64,000 nucleotides of DNA, from contig JAFGUB010000027.1 of NCBI GenBank assembly GCA_016938735.1, positions 1 through 64,000 of the forward strand, given 5' to 3'. Position 1 is the stretch's first letter. Every line of letters starts with the position of its first letter. A program made the position numbers and the translations under genes. This DNA is from Campylobacterales bacterium. Lineage in GTDB: Bacteria > Campylobacterota > Campylobacteria > Campylobacterales > Sulfurimonadaceae. Under the pieces are notes generated by a model, which searched no databases, was not told the DNA's origin, and was given only the letters and a program-made list of their open reading frames with translations. Shown piece by piece: positions 16,817 to 26,438 of this stretch.

Positions 16817-17992
16817 ATGCCACACCTACATGTAAGCACTTTTCAATCGCCGAGCATGCCCCACACACAAGGCGAAGTTCGCTTTGAGTTTGTCGCCTCG
16901 AACATCCTGCACCCACTAGAGAAGCTCGTTGCGGTGCGCCATCACGGCAACGAGTTCTTCTTGCTCTACGTCCAAAAAGAGGCCAAGGGGCTGCTCAAAA
17001 GCGATAAACTCACCCGCCCCTCACCCAACTACGTCATCAAAGAGGCGCTAAACGCGTACGCCAAAGCCGCCGATCTGGAGGTACTTGCCTCCAACGTCGA
17101 TGAAGCCCCCAAAAACGTCCATCTCGAAGAGAACAGTGCGCTACGCCACATCGGCGACTTCATCCAAGACTTCCCCGCGCATCCGCGCATCTGGATCGAA
17201 GTGGGGTTTGGATCGGGGCGTCATCTGCTGCATCAGGCCAAAAACAATCCTGATGTCCTTATCATCGGCCTGGAGATCCACAAAACCTCCATCGAACAGG
17301 TGCTCAAGCAGATCACCATCATGAATCTAAGCAACATACAGGTGCTTGACTACGACGCCCGCCTCTTTTTGGAGCTGATCCCCTCCAACCGCATCGAGCG
17401 CATCTTTGTGCATTTTCCCGTCCCGTGGGACAAAAAACCCCACCGCCGCGTCATCTCCGATGCTTTTGTCGCCGAAGCCGAACGCGCACTGGTTGTAGGC
17501 GGCACACTGGAGCTACGAACCGACAGCGACCTCTATTTCGCCTACGCACTTGAGACCCTTACGGCGCTACAAAAAGTCTCATTTGAAGTACACAAAAACC
17601 GCGATCTAAGTATCAGCAGCAAATACGAAGACCGCTGGAAACGGATGCACAAAAACACCTACGACGTCACCATGCATAACCAGATCCACAGCCCCCAGCG
17701 TAGCGAACAGTACCGTTTCGAGCTGCCCATAGAGCGCAAAAGCGACGATGAAGTGATCGCACTTAGCGGCACCATACACCGCTTTGATGAAGGGTTTGTT
17801 CACTTCGAGCGCATCTACCGCGTCGATGGCGGCGGGGTGCTGCTGCGGCTTGCGATGGGAAGCTTTGATCGTCCCGAACACCTTTATGCGTTGCTCACAC
17901 CCACGCAGACGCGCTACGTCCCCGCTCTGCCGATACCCTCGCGCGCTAATTACCGTGCCCACCTACTCCTAGGAGCGCTCCTGCATGGATAA
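16817..17992 (+). CDS. trmB: TrmB, tRNA (guanine-N7)-methyltransferase
   Basis: A 391-residue protein, longer than the usual ~240 because of the extra N- and C-terminal regions typical of Campylobacterota TrmB. The SAM-binding motif is IEVGFGSGRHLLHQA and the family-specific substrate motif is VHFPVPWDKKPHRRV. It makes m7G46 in tRNA variable loops. Starts five bases after the FN3 gene and overlaps ftsE by 8 nt. The start codons cover a TACATGTA site (16827-16834, encoding HLHVS). Confidence 0.93.
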   Translation: MPHLHVSTFQSPSMPHTQGEVRFEFVASNILHPLEKLVAVRHHGNEFFLLYVQKEAKGLLKSDKLTRPSPNYVIKEALNAYAKAADLEVLASNVDEAPKNVHLEENSALRHIGDFIQDFPAHPRIWIEVGFGSGRHLLHQAKNNPDVLIIGLEIHKTSIEQVLKQITIMNLSNIQVLDYDARLFLELIPSNRIERIFVHFPVPWDKKPHRRVISDAFVAEAERALVVGGTLELRTDSDLYFAYALETLTALQKVSFEVHKNRDLSISSKYEDRWKRMHKNTYDVTMHNQIHSPQRSEQYRFELPIERKSDDEVIALSGTIHRFDEGFVHFERIYRVDGGGVLLRLAMGSFDRPEHLYALLTPTQTRYVPALPIPSRANYRAHLLLGALLHG

Positions 17993-18656
17993 GGTCATTC
18001 TCGCCCAAAACCTCACCCTCTCCTACAACACCCAAGAGAGCATCATCAACGATGCCAACCTCTCGATCAACTCCGGCAGTTTCGTCTTTATCACGGGTGC
18101 CAGCGGCAGCGGCAAATCGACCCTGCTTAAAGCCTTTTTCGGCGCACTCCAGCCGCGCAGCGGATCGCTGATCGTCGGAGGCGTAGAGATGAAGGATATC
18201 CCCTCTAAAAAGCTCAACTTCCTGCGTCGGCATCTGGGCATCGTCTTTCAGGACTACAAGCTGGTCAAAGAGTGGACAATTGAAAAAAACGTGATGCTGC
18301 CGCTCATTATCTCCGGTTACACCAAAGAGGTGAGCGAAACGCAGGTGGATAAACTGCTGCAGCACGTGCGCATGACCCATCAATCGGGCAAATACCCCCC
18401 TGAGCTGAGCGGCGGCGAACAGCAGCGCATCGCCATGGCGCGCGCACTCGCGCACAATCCGATCATGATCCTCGCCGATGAACCAACCGGCAATCTCGAC
18501 GACTATTCCGCCAACCTCATCTGGCGGCTGTTAGAAGGAGCCAACACGCAGCTCAAAACCACTGTCGTCGTGGTGACACACCACATTCCCGAAGAGATCA
18601 CCACCGACTACAAGCACTACCACATCGAGGCGGGCAGCATCTATGAAGTCGTTTAA
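17985..18656 (+). CDS. ftsE: FtsE, cell division ABC ATPase
   Basis: A 223-residue ABC ATPase with Walker [10 protein letters not shown], signature LSGGEQQR, Walker [12 protein letters not shown] and the switch His in VVTHH. With FtsX it controls periplasmic peptidoglycan hydrolases at the septum. Overlaps trmB by 8 and ftsX by 14 nt, so translation is coupled. Confidence 0.95.
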   Translation: MDKVILAQNLTLSYNTQESIINDANLSINSGSFVFITGASGSGKSTLLKAFFGALQPRSGSLIVGGVEMKDIPSKKLNFLRRHLGIVFQDYKLVKEWTIEKNVMLPLIISGYTKEVSETQVDKLLQHVRMTHQSGKYPPELSGGEQQRIAMARALAHNPIMILADEPTGNLDDYSANLIWRLLEGANTQLKTTVVVVTHHIPEEITTDYKHYHIEAGSIYEVV

Positions 18657-19455
18657 AAACCATCTATCGCTTATCACCGCACTCTTTACGATCCTCTTTA
18701 CCATTCAAATTTTTATCATCGTAGAGCGCGCGATCGCCTCGTACGAACAGAACCTCTCGCAGCAGTACTCCATCATCGTCATCGCCAACAGCACCCTACA
18801 AAACAGCCGCTTTATCGAAGCACATCCGTTCATTGAACGCAGTGAAACCATCACGGTGGATGACGTGCTAGAGCGTCTCACACGCGATATGAAGCAAAAA
18901 AACGTCGATCTGCTCAAACTCTCGCTGCCCAAGTTTTACCGAATCTATCTCAAAAGCTACCCTTCGCCGCGCGATATCGACAGTGTCGGCAACGCCCTGA
19001 AAAAAATCCCCTCCGTCAGTAAAATCGAAAGCTTCGCGCAGTCGCACGACACCCTCTACAACCTGCTGCTGCTCTTTAAAAATGTCGTAAGCGTCTTCGC
19101 CCTCACCATTTTGGCGGTCACCACTCTGCTCATCATCAAAGAGATGCGTCTGTGGCAGTTTCAGCACTCGGAGCGCATGAACATCATGGCTCTTTTCGGT
19201 GCCCCCGTCTGGCTGCGTTCCGCCGTGCTCTTTCGCCTCTCCATCGTCGATGCGATTATTGCATCGGGTCTGATCAACGCTGCTTTTAGCGCCATCGAGC
19301 ATCAGCGCTGGATTCATGAGCAGCTAGGGGCGCTCTCCATCACACTCACCCTCTTCGATCCTATCCGAGACGGACTCATGCTCTTTGGAATTGCTATGGG
19401 CATTTCGATTGTTCTAGCCAGTATGATTATCATGGGACACAAAGAAGAGGTTTGA
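18643..19455 (+). CDS. ftsX: FtsX, cell division permease-like protein
   Basis: A 270-residue FtsX homologue with an N-terminal membrane helix, a periplasmic loop (residues ~40-140) and three further helices (around 145-165, 195-215 and 240-262). It transmits FtsE ATP hydrolysis to the EnvC-type activator encoded next. Overlaps neighbours on both sides. Confidence 0.93.
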   Translation: MKSFKNHLSLITALFTILFTIQIFIIVERAIASYEQNLSQQYSIIVIANSTLQNSRFIEAHPFIERSETITVDDVLERLTRDMKQKNVDLLKLSLPKFYRIYLKSYPSPRDIDSVGNALKKIPSVSKIESFAQSHDTLYNLLLLFKNVVSVFALTILAVTTLLIIKEMRLWQFQHSERMNIMALFGAPVWLRSAVLFRLSIVDAIIASGLINAAFSAIEHQRWIHEQLGALSITLTLFDPIRDGLMLFGIAMGISIVLASMIIMGHKEEV

Positions 19456-20714
19456 TGCGCACACTCCCGCTTTGGCTGCTCGTTTCGCTCTGCGCATGGG
19501 GTAATGTCTCGATCGACGAAAAAATTGCTAACACCTCCAAGCGCCTGGAAGGTTTCAAGAGCAGTTACAGTGAACTGCACGCCGACATGGCCGCCAACGC
19601 CAAAGAGATCCTCACCCAAAACCGCGCCGTTTTACAGCAGCAACAGGAGCTAGAACGGCTGCATGAGCGGATCGAAGCCAAAAAGAGCATCTACGAAGCC
19701 GAAAAAGAGGAGCTTTCCACCCTGCAATCTTCCCAAAAAGATCTGCAAAAGCTCCAAAACGAGATCGAAGAGCAGCTCGCGTTTGCCATCGCCAAAAACG
19801 CCTCGCTCTCACTGCTGCTCAGTGACGAACGTGCCAAAAACGCCGAAAGTTTCATCACCGAAGAGGCACTCAAACTCATCGCCAAGCAGACCCGAAACGA
19901 GATCCAATCGCTCGAATCCTCCTACAGCGGCAACCATGCAGCGATCAAAGAGCTTCAGGAACGCATCACCGCACTGCGCAGCTCCATCTCCGAGATGGAC
20001 CGCGAAGAACATGAGCTTAAACTTAGCTACGAAGCCAACCAAAAAGCACTCAAAGAGCTCAGCACCAAAACCAAAGCCTACGAAGCGTCGCTCACCAAGA
20101 TCCTCAAAGAGCAAGAGGCACTTCAAAGCACCCTTAAGCGCCTCAATATCGTAAAAGCCGAAGAGCTCAAGGCCGAACAAGAGGCCAAACGCCGCGCCAA
20201 AGCCCAAGAAGAGGCGGAAAAAGAGGCCCAGAAGGCCAGTGCAACACGCCAAAGCATGATGGTCGAAAGCCGCGATCTGCCCGATGTGAAACAAGTAGGC
20301 AGCAGCTACCAAAACGTCAAAACCAAACCCTATAAAGGGGCCAAAACCATCGCGCCGTTAGAGGGCTACAGCGTCACCAAGAAGTTCGGCCCATATACCG
20401 ACCCGATCTACAACATCAAAATCTTCAACGAATCGGTCTCGCTCAAGCCCAAAGCGCGCGACGTAAAGGTGATGAACATTTTAAACGGCAAGGTGGTCAT
20501 GGCACAAGAGACGGCGATGCTCAACCACGTCGTCATCATCGAGCACGACAACGGCCTGCACACCGTCTACGCCCAGCTCGACCAGATCGCCCCCACCATC
20601 AAAACCGGCCAAAAGATCAAAAAAGGCTCCATCATCGGCCGCGTCAACGGTGAACTGATGTTTGAAGTCACCCAGCAAAACTACCACATCAATCCGTTGC
20701 AACTGATCAACTGA
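19455..20714 (+). CDS. envC: EnvC-like murein hydrolase activator
   Basis: A 419-residue exported protein with a signal peptide (residues 1-16), long coiled coils (about 20-260, Glu/Lys/Ala rich) and a C-terminal LytM/M23 domain. The LytM domain seems degenerate for zinc ligands (VVIIEHDNGLHTVYAQLD retains only part of the HxH set), as in EnvC, which activates amidases instead of cutting itself. ATG at 19455 overlaps the ftsX TGA and is preferred to a TTG one codon earlier. Confidence 0.9.
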   Translation: MRTLPLWLLVSLCAWGNVSIDEKIANTSKRLEGFKSSYSELHADMAANAKEILTQNRAVLQQQQELERLHERIEAKKSIYEAEKEELSTLQSSQKDLQKLQNEIEEQLAFAIAKNASLSLLLSDERAKNAESFITEEALKLIAKQTRNEIQSLESSYSGNHAAIKELQERITALRSSISEMDREEHELKLSYEANQKALKELSTKTKAYEASLTKILKEQEALQSTLKRLNIVKAEELKAEQEAKRRAKAQEEAEKEAQKASATRQSMMVESRDLPDVKQVGSSYQNVKTKPYKGAKTIAPLEGYSVTKKFGPYTDPIYNIKIFNESVSLKPKARDVKVMNILNGKVVMAQETAMLNHVVIIEHDNGLHTVYAQLDQIAPTIKTGQKIKKGSIIGRVNGELMFEVTQQNYHINPLQLIN

Positions 20715-20728
20715 TGCACACGGCCCAG

Positions 20729-20744
20729 AGCGGTTAAAACCGCT
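20729..20744. terminator. Hairpin between convergent envC and msrBA
   Basis: AGCGGT-TAAA-ACCGCT inverted repeat spanning the stop codon of msrBA, 15 bases past the envC stop. No long T-run; it could serve both strands. Confidence 0.4.
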
Positions 20745-21657
20745 TGACGTAGCCGTGACAGCAAGGCTGTTTGCCCTTGTGCTCGTAGTAGTCTTGATGG
20801 TAGGCTTCGGCTTTGTAAAACGGGGTCGCAGCTCTAAGCTTCGTGGCCACGTCAAAACCTTTAGCGCGCAAGAGCGCTATGAGTTTTTCGACTGTCTTTT
20901 TCTCTTCTTCATTGCTGTAAAAAATCACCGAACGGTACTGCGCGCCGATGTCCGGCCCCTGACCGTTTTGCTGTGTAGGATCGTGAATCTCGAAAAAGAG
21001 GCGTGCAAGCGTCTCAAAATCAACCTTGCTCGCATCATAAGTGACTTCGACGGTTTCGACGTGGCCGGTATTTGTGTAGCTGACCTCTTTGTAGGTGGGG
21101 TTTTTGGTATGTCCACCCATGTAACCAGTAACCGCTTCGATAACGCCGGGCTGCTGTTCGAGATAATACTCGACGCCCCAGAAGCAGCCGCCGGCGAAAT
21201 AGGCTTTTTTGATCGGGCTTTGCACTGCCTTGGGTTCAAACTCCAGCGAGATGGAGTTGACGCAATGGCGGATGTTTTTGGGCGTCAGAGCTTCTCCTTC
21301 AAAGACGTGCCCCAGATGCGCCCCGCACTGCGCGCAGAGAATCTCTGTGCGTTGGCCGTCGGAATCGCTAATGCGTTTGATGGCTCCTGTGATCTCATCA
21401 TCAAACGCAGGCCATCCGCAGCCCGAGTCAAACTTATCCTCTGAGCGGTACAGCGGCGCACCGCACTGCTTACATGTATAGATACCTTCCTTGAAAAACA
21501 TGTCGTATTGACCGCTGAAAGGGCGCTCGGTGCCTTTGTCTATTATGACATGGCGCTCTTGGAGCGTCAACGCTCTGAGCGGTCGATCCGCCCACACATC
21601 GGCAAAAATCGGCAGCGCCGCCATCATCATCATGAGTACAAAGTATATAGGTTTCAT
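20734..21657 (-). CDS. msrAB: Exported MsrB-MsrA fusion methionine sulfoxide reductase
   Basis: A 307-residue protein with an N-terminal signal peptide (to ~ADVWA), an MsrB domain (CKQCGAPLY and CAQCGAHLGH zinc Cys pairs; catalytic Cys in RHCVNSISLEF), then an MsrA domain with the catalytic GGCFWGVEYY. It repairs both sulfoxide stereoisomers in exported proteins. MsrB before MsrA is the less common order of fusion. It may protect Met-rich cuproproteins such as NosL and NosZ. A TACATGTA copy encodes YTCK at the first zinc Cys (21471-21478). Confidence 0.93.
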   Translation of the reverse strand: MKPIYFVLMMMMAALPIFADVWADRPLRALTLQERHVIIDKGTERPFSGQYDMFFKEGIYTCKQCGAPLYRSEDKFDSGCGWPAFDDEITGAIKRISDSDGQRTEILCAQCGAHLGHVFEGEALTPKNIRHCVNSISLEFEPKAVQSPIKKAYFAGGCFWGVEYYLEQQPGVIEAVTGYMGGHTKNPTYKEVSYTNTGHVETVEVTYDASKVDFETLARLFFEIHDPTQQNGQGPDIGAQYRSVIFYSNEEEKKTVEKLIALLRAKGFDVATKLRAATPFYKAEAYHQDYYEHKGKQPCCHGYVKRF

Positions 21658-21777
21658 AGGTGTACTATAGTGCCGAATGGGTAGAATTGTGCTGATAAAG
21701 CAGGGTTAGCGCGAGGGTTTCAGGTGGTAAGCGACGCGCAGATTGCGCACTTAACACTTCCGTAGCACTTAGACCGC

Positions 21778-21783
21778 TACAAT
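21778..21783 (+). promoter_or_regulatory. Candidate -10 of the NosL/ABC operon
   Basis: TACAAT about 30 bases before the first ATG of the operon at 21815, in a 157-base intergenic region shared with msrBA. No Crp/Fnr box is seen here. Confidence 0.4.
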
Positions 21784-21814
21784 CTCAGCTCATTCACTCC
21801 TTAAGGATTCCTCC

Positions 21815-22894
21815 ATGATCCGCCTTCTCCTTTTGACTTTGCTTGCGCTGTTCTCGGCGCAGGCAGAGATGTTCCAGACCGTACCGCTCGAAAAAGCCCA
21901 ACTCCTCCAGCAAGGCGAAGCCAAACTCTACTGCCCCAGCTGCGGAATGCATCTGGGTAAGTTTTACAAAACCTCCCACGCGCTCGAGCATGAGGGCCAC
22001 ACCCATCAGTACTGCTCCATTCACTGCCTCATCGAGGCCAACCCGTATCGTGAGCTTAAAAGTGCCAAAGTCGTCGATGTGACCTCACTTAAGTTCATAA
22101 ACGTTGCCGATGCCTACTATGTCATCGGCAGTGAAAAACCGGGGACCATGACCATGAACAGTAAATACGCCTTCGCTCAAAAAGCGGACGCTGAAGCCTT
22201 CATCAAAGAACACGGCGGCACGCTTGGCCGCTTCGACGACGCGCTCAAAGCCACCTACGCCGACTTTGCAACTGACACCGCAGAGATCGACTTCAAACGC
22301 AAAATGATGGCTCAAAAAGGAGCCAAAATGTACGCCGCGCTTTGTGACGCCAAAGCCGCTCTTCCCGAGTTTCACTCCATCGCTCAGGCCAAAAGCTACA
22401 TTACCGAGCACAAGCTCTGCGGCATGATCGACGATCAAAAAGCGCAAGCCATCAGCATCTACCTCGCCGCGCCCAAAGGGGCGCACCAAGCACTTGACGT
22501 CCCCAAAGAGGCCAAATGCCCCGTCTGCGGCATGTTCGTAAGCAAATACCCCAAATGGGCCGCCGCCATCACCACCGACGCAGGCAAAACACTCTACTTT
22601 GACGGAGTCAAAGACATGATGAAGTTCTATTTCGACCCCAAAGCCTACCATCATGAGCTCATCCAAACGCAGATGAGCCGCTTACATGTAACCGAGTATT
22701 ATGATATCAAAGCCATCGACGCCAAGAGCGCATGGTATGTTATCGGCTCGAACGTCTACGGCCCCATGGGCAAAGAGCCGGTCGCGTTTGAGAGCGAAGA
22801 ACGCGCCAAAACTTTCATGAAAGATCATTTTGGCACGGCAATTGTGCGCTTTGACGCTCTTACACCGCAACTCATCGCGGAGCTAGACCGCTAG
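21815..22894 (+). CDS. Tandem NosL-domain protein
   Basis: A 359-residue exported protein with two NosL-like domains. A signal peptide (to ~AQAE) is followed by domain 1 with CPSCGM (near 48), HQYCSIHC and a TSLKFINVADAYYVIGS block; a middle stretch holds a further LCGM; domain 2 has CPVCGM (near 237), GVKDMMKFYF and AWYVIGSNVYGPMG. NosL domains bind Cu(I). The duplicated arrangement and location with an ABC transporter and a third NosL suggests copper capture or transfer for periplasmic cuproenzymes. Ends in TAG, immediately followed by the next ATG. Confidence 0.85.
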   Translation: MIRLLLLTLLALFSAQAEMFQTVPLEKAQLLQQGEAKLYCPSCGMHLGKFYKTSHALEHEGHTHQYCSIHCLIEANPYRELKSAKVVDVTSLKFINVADAYYVIGSEKPGTMTMNSKYAFAQKADAEAFIKEHGGTLGRFDDALKATYADFATDTAEIDFKRKMMAQKGAKMYAALCDAKAALPEFHSIAQAKSYITEHKLCGMIDDQKAQAISIYLAAPKGAHQALDVPKEAKCPVCGMFVSKYPKWAAAITTDAGKTLYFDGVKDMMKFYFDPKAYHHELIQTQMSRLHVTEYYDIKAIDAKSAWYVIGSNVYGPMGKEPVAFESEERAKTFMKDHFGTAIVRFDALTPQLIAELDR

Positions 22895-23143
22895 ATGATC
22901 ACCAGAGTGGCGCTGGTTTTGCTGGGTTTGCTCACGCTTGGCGTTGTGGCAGCCTTTGTCCATGCACACCACGCCGCTACCAACGATGTGCCGCGCTCGC
23001 TTTGCGCGCTTGGCGGCGTCTGCTACCCTGCCTTCGGTGTCTCGTTTGCCACAAAGCGCCACCGTTTCAAAGACGACGGGCGCGATGAGCTCATGATCGG
23101 TCTGCCGCCGCTTGACACCATGGACGCCCTCTATGCCCGCTAA
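22895..23143 (+). CDS. Small exported hypothetical protein
   Basis: An 82-residue protein with an N-terminal hydrophobic segment (residues 4-24) and HAHH right after it, then a CALGGVC Cys pair. I do not recognise the family. The Met/His/Cys placement and its position between the tandem NosL protein and the ABC permease suggest a small metal-binding component, but that is inference. Stop overlaps the next gene by 11 nt. Confidence 0.6.
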   Translation: MITRVALVLLGLLTLGVVAAFVHAHHAATNDVPRSLCALGGVCYPAFGVSFATKRHRFKDDGRDELMIGLPPLDTMDALYAR

Positions 23144-24311
23144 ACGCCTCATCGATCTGCTCTTTTTACTGCTCTATCGCCACAGACGCAAACATATGGG
23201 CGTTTTTTTGCTCTCTACCCTGATTGTCTTTGTGCTCTTATCGTTTATGCTCACCGCCCAAAGCCTGCACCATACGCTCTTTAGCGCCCTTGAGCAGCAG
23301 CCCGATTTCATCGTTCAAAAGGTGCGCGGCGGACGCAGCGTGGATACCCCGACGGCGTGGATGGAGGAGTTTGCGCGCATCCACGGCGTAGAGCGGGTCG
23401 CACCGAGGCTCTTTGGGCGCTATTTTTATGAACCCAACGAGACCCATTTCACCCTCATCGGCATTGATCCCTTTGAGGCGCAAAGCTCAAAATTTCTAGA
23501 AACACTCGTAGCGGGGCTGGATCTCAAGTGCTTCATTGCCGAAGATGGGATGCTGATCGGCGAAGGGGTCAAAGCGGTGCTGGATCATCACCACTTTTTT
23601 GACTACTACGTTTTTCGCGCCCCCGATCGCTCCAAGATCGAAGTACCTATTATGGGCACGCTACCGCGCGAAGCCGCCGTACTGGGCAACGATGCAGTAC
23701 TTTTAAGCGCCGAACGGGCGCGCACGATTTTAGGCATCGCGCACGATCACGCCACCGACATCGCCCTGTTTGTGCCCAATCCGCTCGAGCGCGACACGGT
23801 ACGCGACAAGCTCATCATGGCGCACTTCGATACCCGCATCATCGCCAAAAGCGAGCTTGAGAAGCTCTATGAACGGCTTTACAACTATAAAGGCGCCCTC
23901 TTTCTCTCGCTCTTTACCGCCGTGCTGCTGAGCTTTATGATGATTCTCTATGCCCGCTATCAGGGGCTTCACGGCAGCGAGCGGCGCGAAATCGCCATCT
24001 TGCGCGCGGTGGGCTGGAGCATCAAAGAGGTGCTCTCGCTCAAACTGCTCGAAAACGCCCTCGTGGCCTTTGGCGCCTTTGCGCTGGGCTTTGTGCTTTC
24101 TTACATGTACGTCTTTTTCCTGCAAGCGCCGCTGCTGCGGGAGGTCTTTATGGGTTTTGAGAATTTAAGGGTGCATCTGTGGCTGCAGCCGCACCTTGAG
24201 GGCGCGACGCTCATTACCGTCGCGCTGCTGTACTTCACCCCTTTTATGGCTGCGGTGCTCATCCCCGTCTGGCGCGCCGCCATCACCGAGCCGCTGGAGG
24301 CGATGCGATGA
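23133..24311 (+). CDS. MacB/FtsX-type ABC permease
   Basis: About 392 residues with an N-terminal helix (residues ~20-40), a large periplasmic domain (~45-250) and three C-terminal helices ending in the FtsX-family tail AAITEPLEAMR. ATG 23133 is chosen as it follows the small upstream gene; an in-frame ATG at 23112 lies inside that gene. It pairs with the ATPase at 24308. MacB-type transporters are mechanotransmitters acting on periplasmic or lipoprotein partners; here the NosL proteins are the natural candidates. A TACATGTA copy at 24102-24109 encodes SYMYV. Confidence 0.85.
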   Translation: MPAKRLIDLLFLLLYRHRRKHMGVFLLSTLIVFVLLSFMLTAQSLHHTLFSALEQQPDFIVQKVRGGRSVDTPTAWMEEFARIHGVERVAPRLFGRYFYEPNETHFTLIGIDPFEAQSSKFLETLVAGLDLKCFIAEDGMLIGEGVKAVLDHHHFFDYYVFRAPDRSKIEVPIMGTLPREAAVLGNDAVLLSAERARTILGIAHDHATDIALFVPNPLERDTVRDKLIMAHFDTRIIAKSELEKLYERLYNYKGALFLSLFTAVLLSFMMILYARYQGLHGSERREIAILRAVGWSIKEVLSLKLLENALVAFGAFALGFVLSYMYVFFLQAPLLREVFMGFENLRVHLWLQPHLEGATLITVALLYFTPFMAAVLIPVWRAAITEPLEAMR

Positions 24312-24976
24312 TCCGACTCGAACACGTCTGTAAAACCTTCCACGAGGGAACCCCCGAAGCGTTTGAAGCGCTGCGCGATATCAGCTTACATGTAGCGGCA
24401 TCGGAGATGGTGATCCTCAAAGGGATCAGCGGCAGCGGCAAATCGACGCTGCTGAGCATCATCGGCGCACTCTCCAAACCCAGCAGCGGCTCAGTGATCG
24501 TGGGGAATCAGAGCGTCGCCAAGCTCAGCGACCTGCACGCCTCGCACTACCGCCGCGATACGCTGGGCTTCATCTTTCAATCGTTTAACCTCTTTGAGGA
24601 GCTTAGCGTCGAAGACAACGTCGCGTTGCCGCTCATTCATGCGCCCATCACCCACGATGAGGCCGCCACGCGCATCAATGCGGCGCTGGAGCGTGCCCAC
24701 ATCGCACACAAGCGCAAGGTGCGCGCCGCGCTGCTCAGTGGCGGCGAAAAGCAGCGCTGCGCCATCGCTCGAGCGCTGGCTAGCGACCCCAAAGTGCTGC
24801 TGTGCGACGAACCCACCGCCAACCTCGACAGCCAAAATGCCCGCGCCTTTTGCGACAACCTCCTAGAGCTGCGCGCGCTTGGCAAAACCATTATCGTCGC
24901 CACCCATGACCCCATCTTCGAGACGCTTGAGGGGGTGCGCGTAGTGCCCATCGTCTCGGGGCGTATCGACTCGTGA
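24308..24976 (+). CDS. LolD/MacB-type ABC ATPase
   Basis: A 222-residue ATPase with Walker A GISGSGKST, signature LLSGGEKQR, Walker B VLLCDEPTANLD and switch His in VATHD. Overlaps the permease gene by ATGA and the next gene by GTGA. Typical partner of MacB-type permeases. Confidence 0.92.
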   Translation: MIRLEHVCKTFHEGTPEAFEALRDISLHVAASEMVILKGISGSGKSTLLSIIGALSKPSSGSVIVGNQSVAKLSDLHASHYRRDTLGFIFQSFNLFEELSVEDNVALPLIHAPITHDEAATRINAALERAHIAHKRKVRAALLSGGEKQRCAIARALASDPKVLLCDEPTANLDSQNARAFCDNLLELRALGKTIIVATHDPIFETLEGVRVVPIVSGRIDS

Positions 24977-25935
24977 TCTTTCTCTCAAACGCCGTCATCG
25001 TCTTTTTGCTGGTGGAGGCACTGCTGCTCTCTCTGCTGCTGCTCGCACTCTATCACGTCATCCCCATCATCCGCCACTGGGATTTTGCCGACACCTCGCC
25101 GCGTCAGTACGCGCTGGAGAAGCGCTCCTATCTCGCACAGCTCATCATCTTCTTTACCCTCGCATTTAAAATCGCGCTGCTGCCCTATTTCGCCTACATG
25201 ATCGATGGCCTCTCACTGATGGTTCCGGGTGCCATGTGCGCGGCTGGGGTGCTGGGTGCGAATGACTACGGAGCTTTTTTACTGGGGCTGAAAGTAGCGA
25301 TCCTTTTTGGTGTGGGGCTGTGGATCATCCTCAACCGCCGCGACCTCCAAGCGAGCGATTATCCCTACACCAGATTAAAATACCTCCTCTTTCTCGCCCT
25401 CTTTGCCCTCATCGCTTTTGAAAGTGCACTCGATTGGCTCTACCTCTCGAGCATCGCCACCACAACGCCCGTGTCGTGTTGCTCTAGCATCTACGGCGCA
25501 AGCACGCTGGGTTCGCCTATCCCTTTTGGCCTCTCCAAAGAGGAGCTGCTCATTCTCTTTTATCTGCTCTATGCGCTCTGCCTGGTCGCCGCACTCTACA
25601 GCATCGGCTGGATTTCGCTCTTTGCCAACGCGGCGTTGATCTATATCGGCTACTACGCGGTGGTCTATTTTTTTGGTCTCTATATCTACGAGCTGCCGAC
25701 CCACCAATGCCCCTTTTGTATGCTGCAGCGCGAATACGGCTATGTGGGCTACGCCATCTGGGGAACGCTGCTGCTTGGCGGCTTCTTTGGCATCGCCTCG
25801 GCGCTCTTTGCCCCCTTACATGGTAGCACCACGCGAGCGCTTTACCGCCTCAGCGCCCTGTGCAACACCCTTTTTGTGCTCATCTGCAGCACTTATGTGC
25901 TACGGTACTACTTTTTAAACGGAGTCTGGTTATGA
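24973..25935 (+). CDS. Polytopic membrane protein with CPFC motif
   Basis: A 320-residue protein with about eight hydrophobic segments. Loop cysteines are VSCCSS (near 172) and QCPFCMLQRE (near 246); the latter resembles the CxxC of DsbB/VKOR-like thiol redox membrane proteins. GTG start overlaps the preceding TGA. Within the NosL-ABC operon it could keep copper-binding cysteines reduced. No name is assigned; the redox role is inferred from the motif only. Confidence 0.65.
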   Translation: MIFLSNAVIVFLLVEALLLSLLLLALYHVIPIIRHWDFADTSPRQYALEKRSYLAQLIIFFTLAFKIALLPYFAYMIDGLSLMVPGAMCAAGVLGANDYGAFLLGLKVAILFGVGLWIILNRRDLQASDYPYTRLKYLLFLALFALIAFESALDWLYLSSIATTTPVSCCSSIYGASTLGSPIPFGLSKEELLILFYLLYALCLVAALYSIGWISLFANAALIYIGYYAVVYFFGLYIYELPTHQCPFCMLQREYGYVGYAIWGTLLLGGFFGIASALFAPLHGSTTRALYRLSALCNTLFVLICSTYVLRYYFLNGVWL

Positions 25936-26438
25936 AACGATTCTTACCCTTTGTGCTCATTGTCCTCATCCTAGCGGCCATTGCCGCCCTTTTTCTCAGT
26001 CGCGCCGCGCAGCAGCAGCCGCTCACCGTCTACGTGGGCAATACCGAGAAAAAGCCCCTGCCCATTGAACTGGGGCGCTACCAAGACACTCAGTGCGGCA
26101 TGCCGATAGTGCACCTCGAAGACGCCGCGCAGGCCGTTGCGCCTGATGGCAAAACCTGGTTTTTTGATGACGTGGGCTGTCTAGCGCTCTGGATGAGCGA
26201 CAAAGGCTTCAAAGATGCACTGGTGCTGTGGGTCTACACCAAAGATACCCAAACATGGATCGACGCCCGCGCGGCCTACTACACCCGCACCGACAACACC
26301 CCCATGCACTACGGCTTCGGCGCCTATGCGCACCAAGCGGAGGGGATGATCGGCTTTGAGACCCTACAACTGCTGATGCTACGCGGCGAACACCTCGCCA
26401 ACCCTTATACCCGGAGAGAGCTGCTTGGAGAGCGTTAA
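25932..26438 (+). CDS. NosL-family protein of second copper cluster
   Basis: A 168-residue protein with an N-terminal membrane anchor (residues 5-24, no lipobox Cys) and a NosL domain: TQCGMPI, FFDDVGCLALW, DARAAYYTRTD and TPMHYGFGAYAH. It is closer to the nos-operon NosL at 3339-3773 than to the tandem protein at 21815. The Cys pair is reduced to one Cys plus Met (QCGM). ATG 25932 overlaps the previous stop. Confidence 0.85.
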   Translation: MKRFLPFVLIVLILAAIAALFLSRAAQQQPLTVYVGNTEKKPLPIELGRYQDTQCGMPIVHLEDAAQAVAPDGKTWFFDDVGCLALWMSDKGFKDALVLWVYTKDTQTWIDARAAYYTRTDNTPMHYGFGAYAHQAEGMIGFETLQLLMLRGEHLANPYTRRELLGER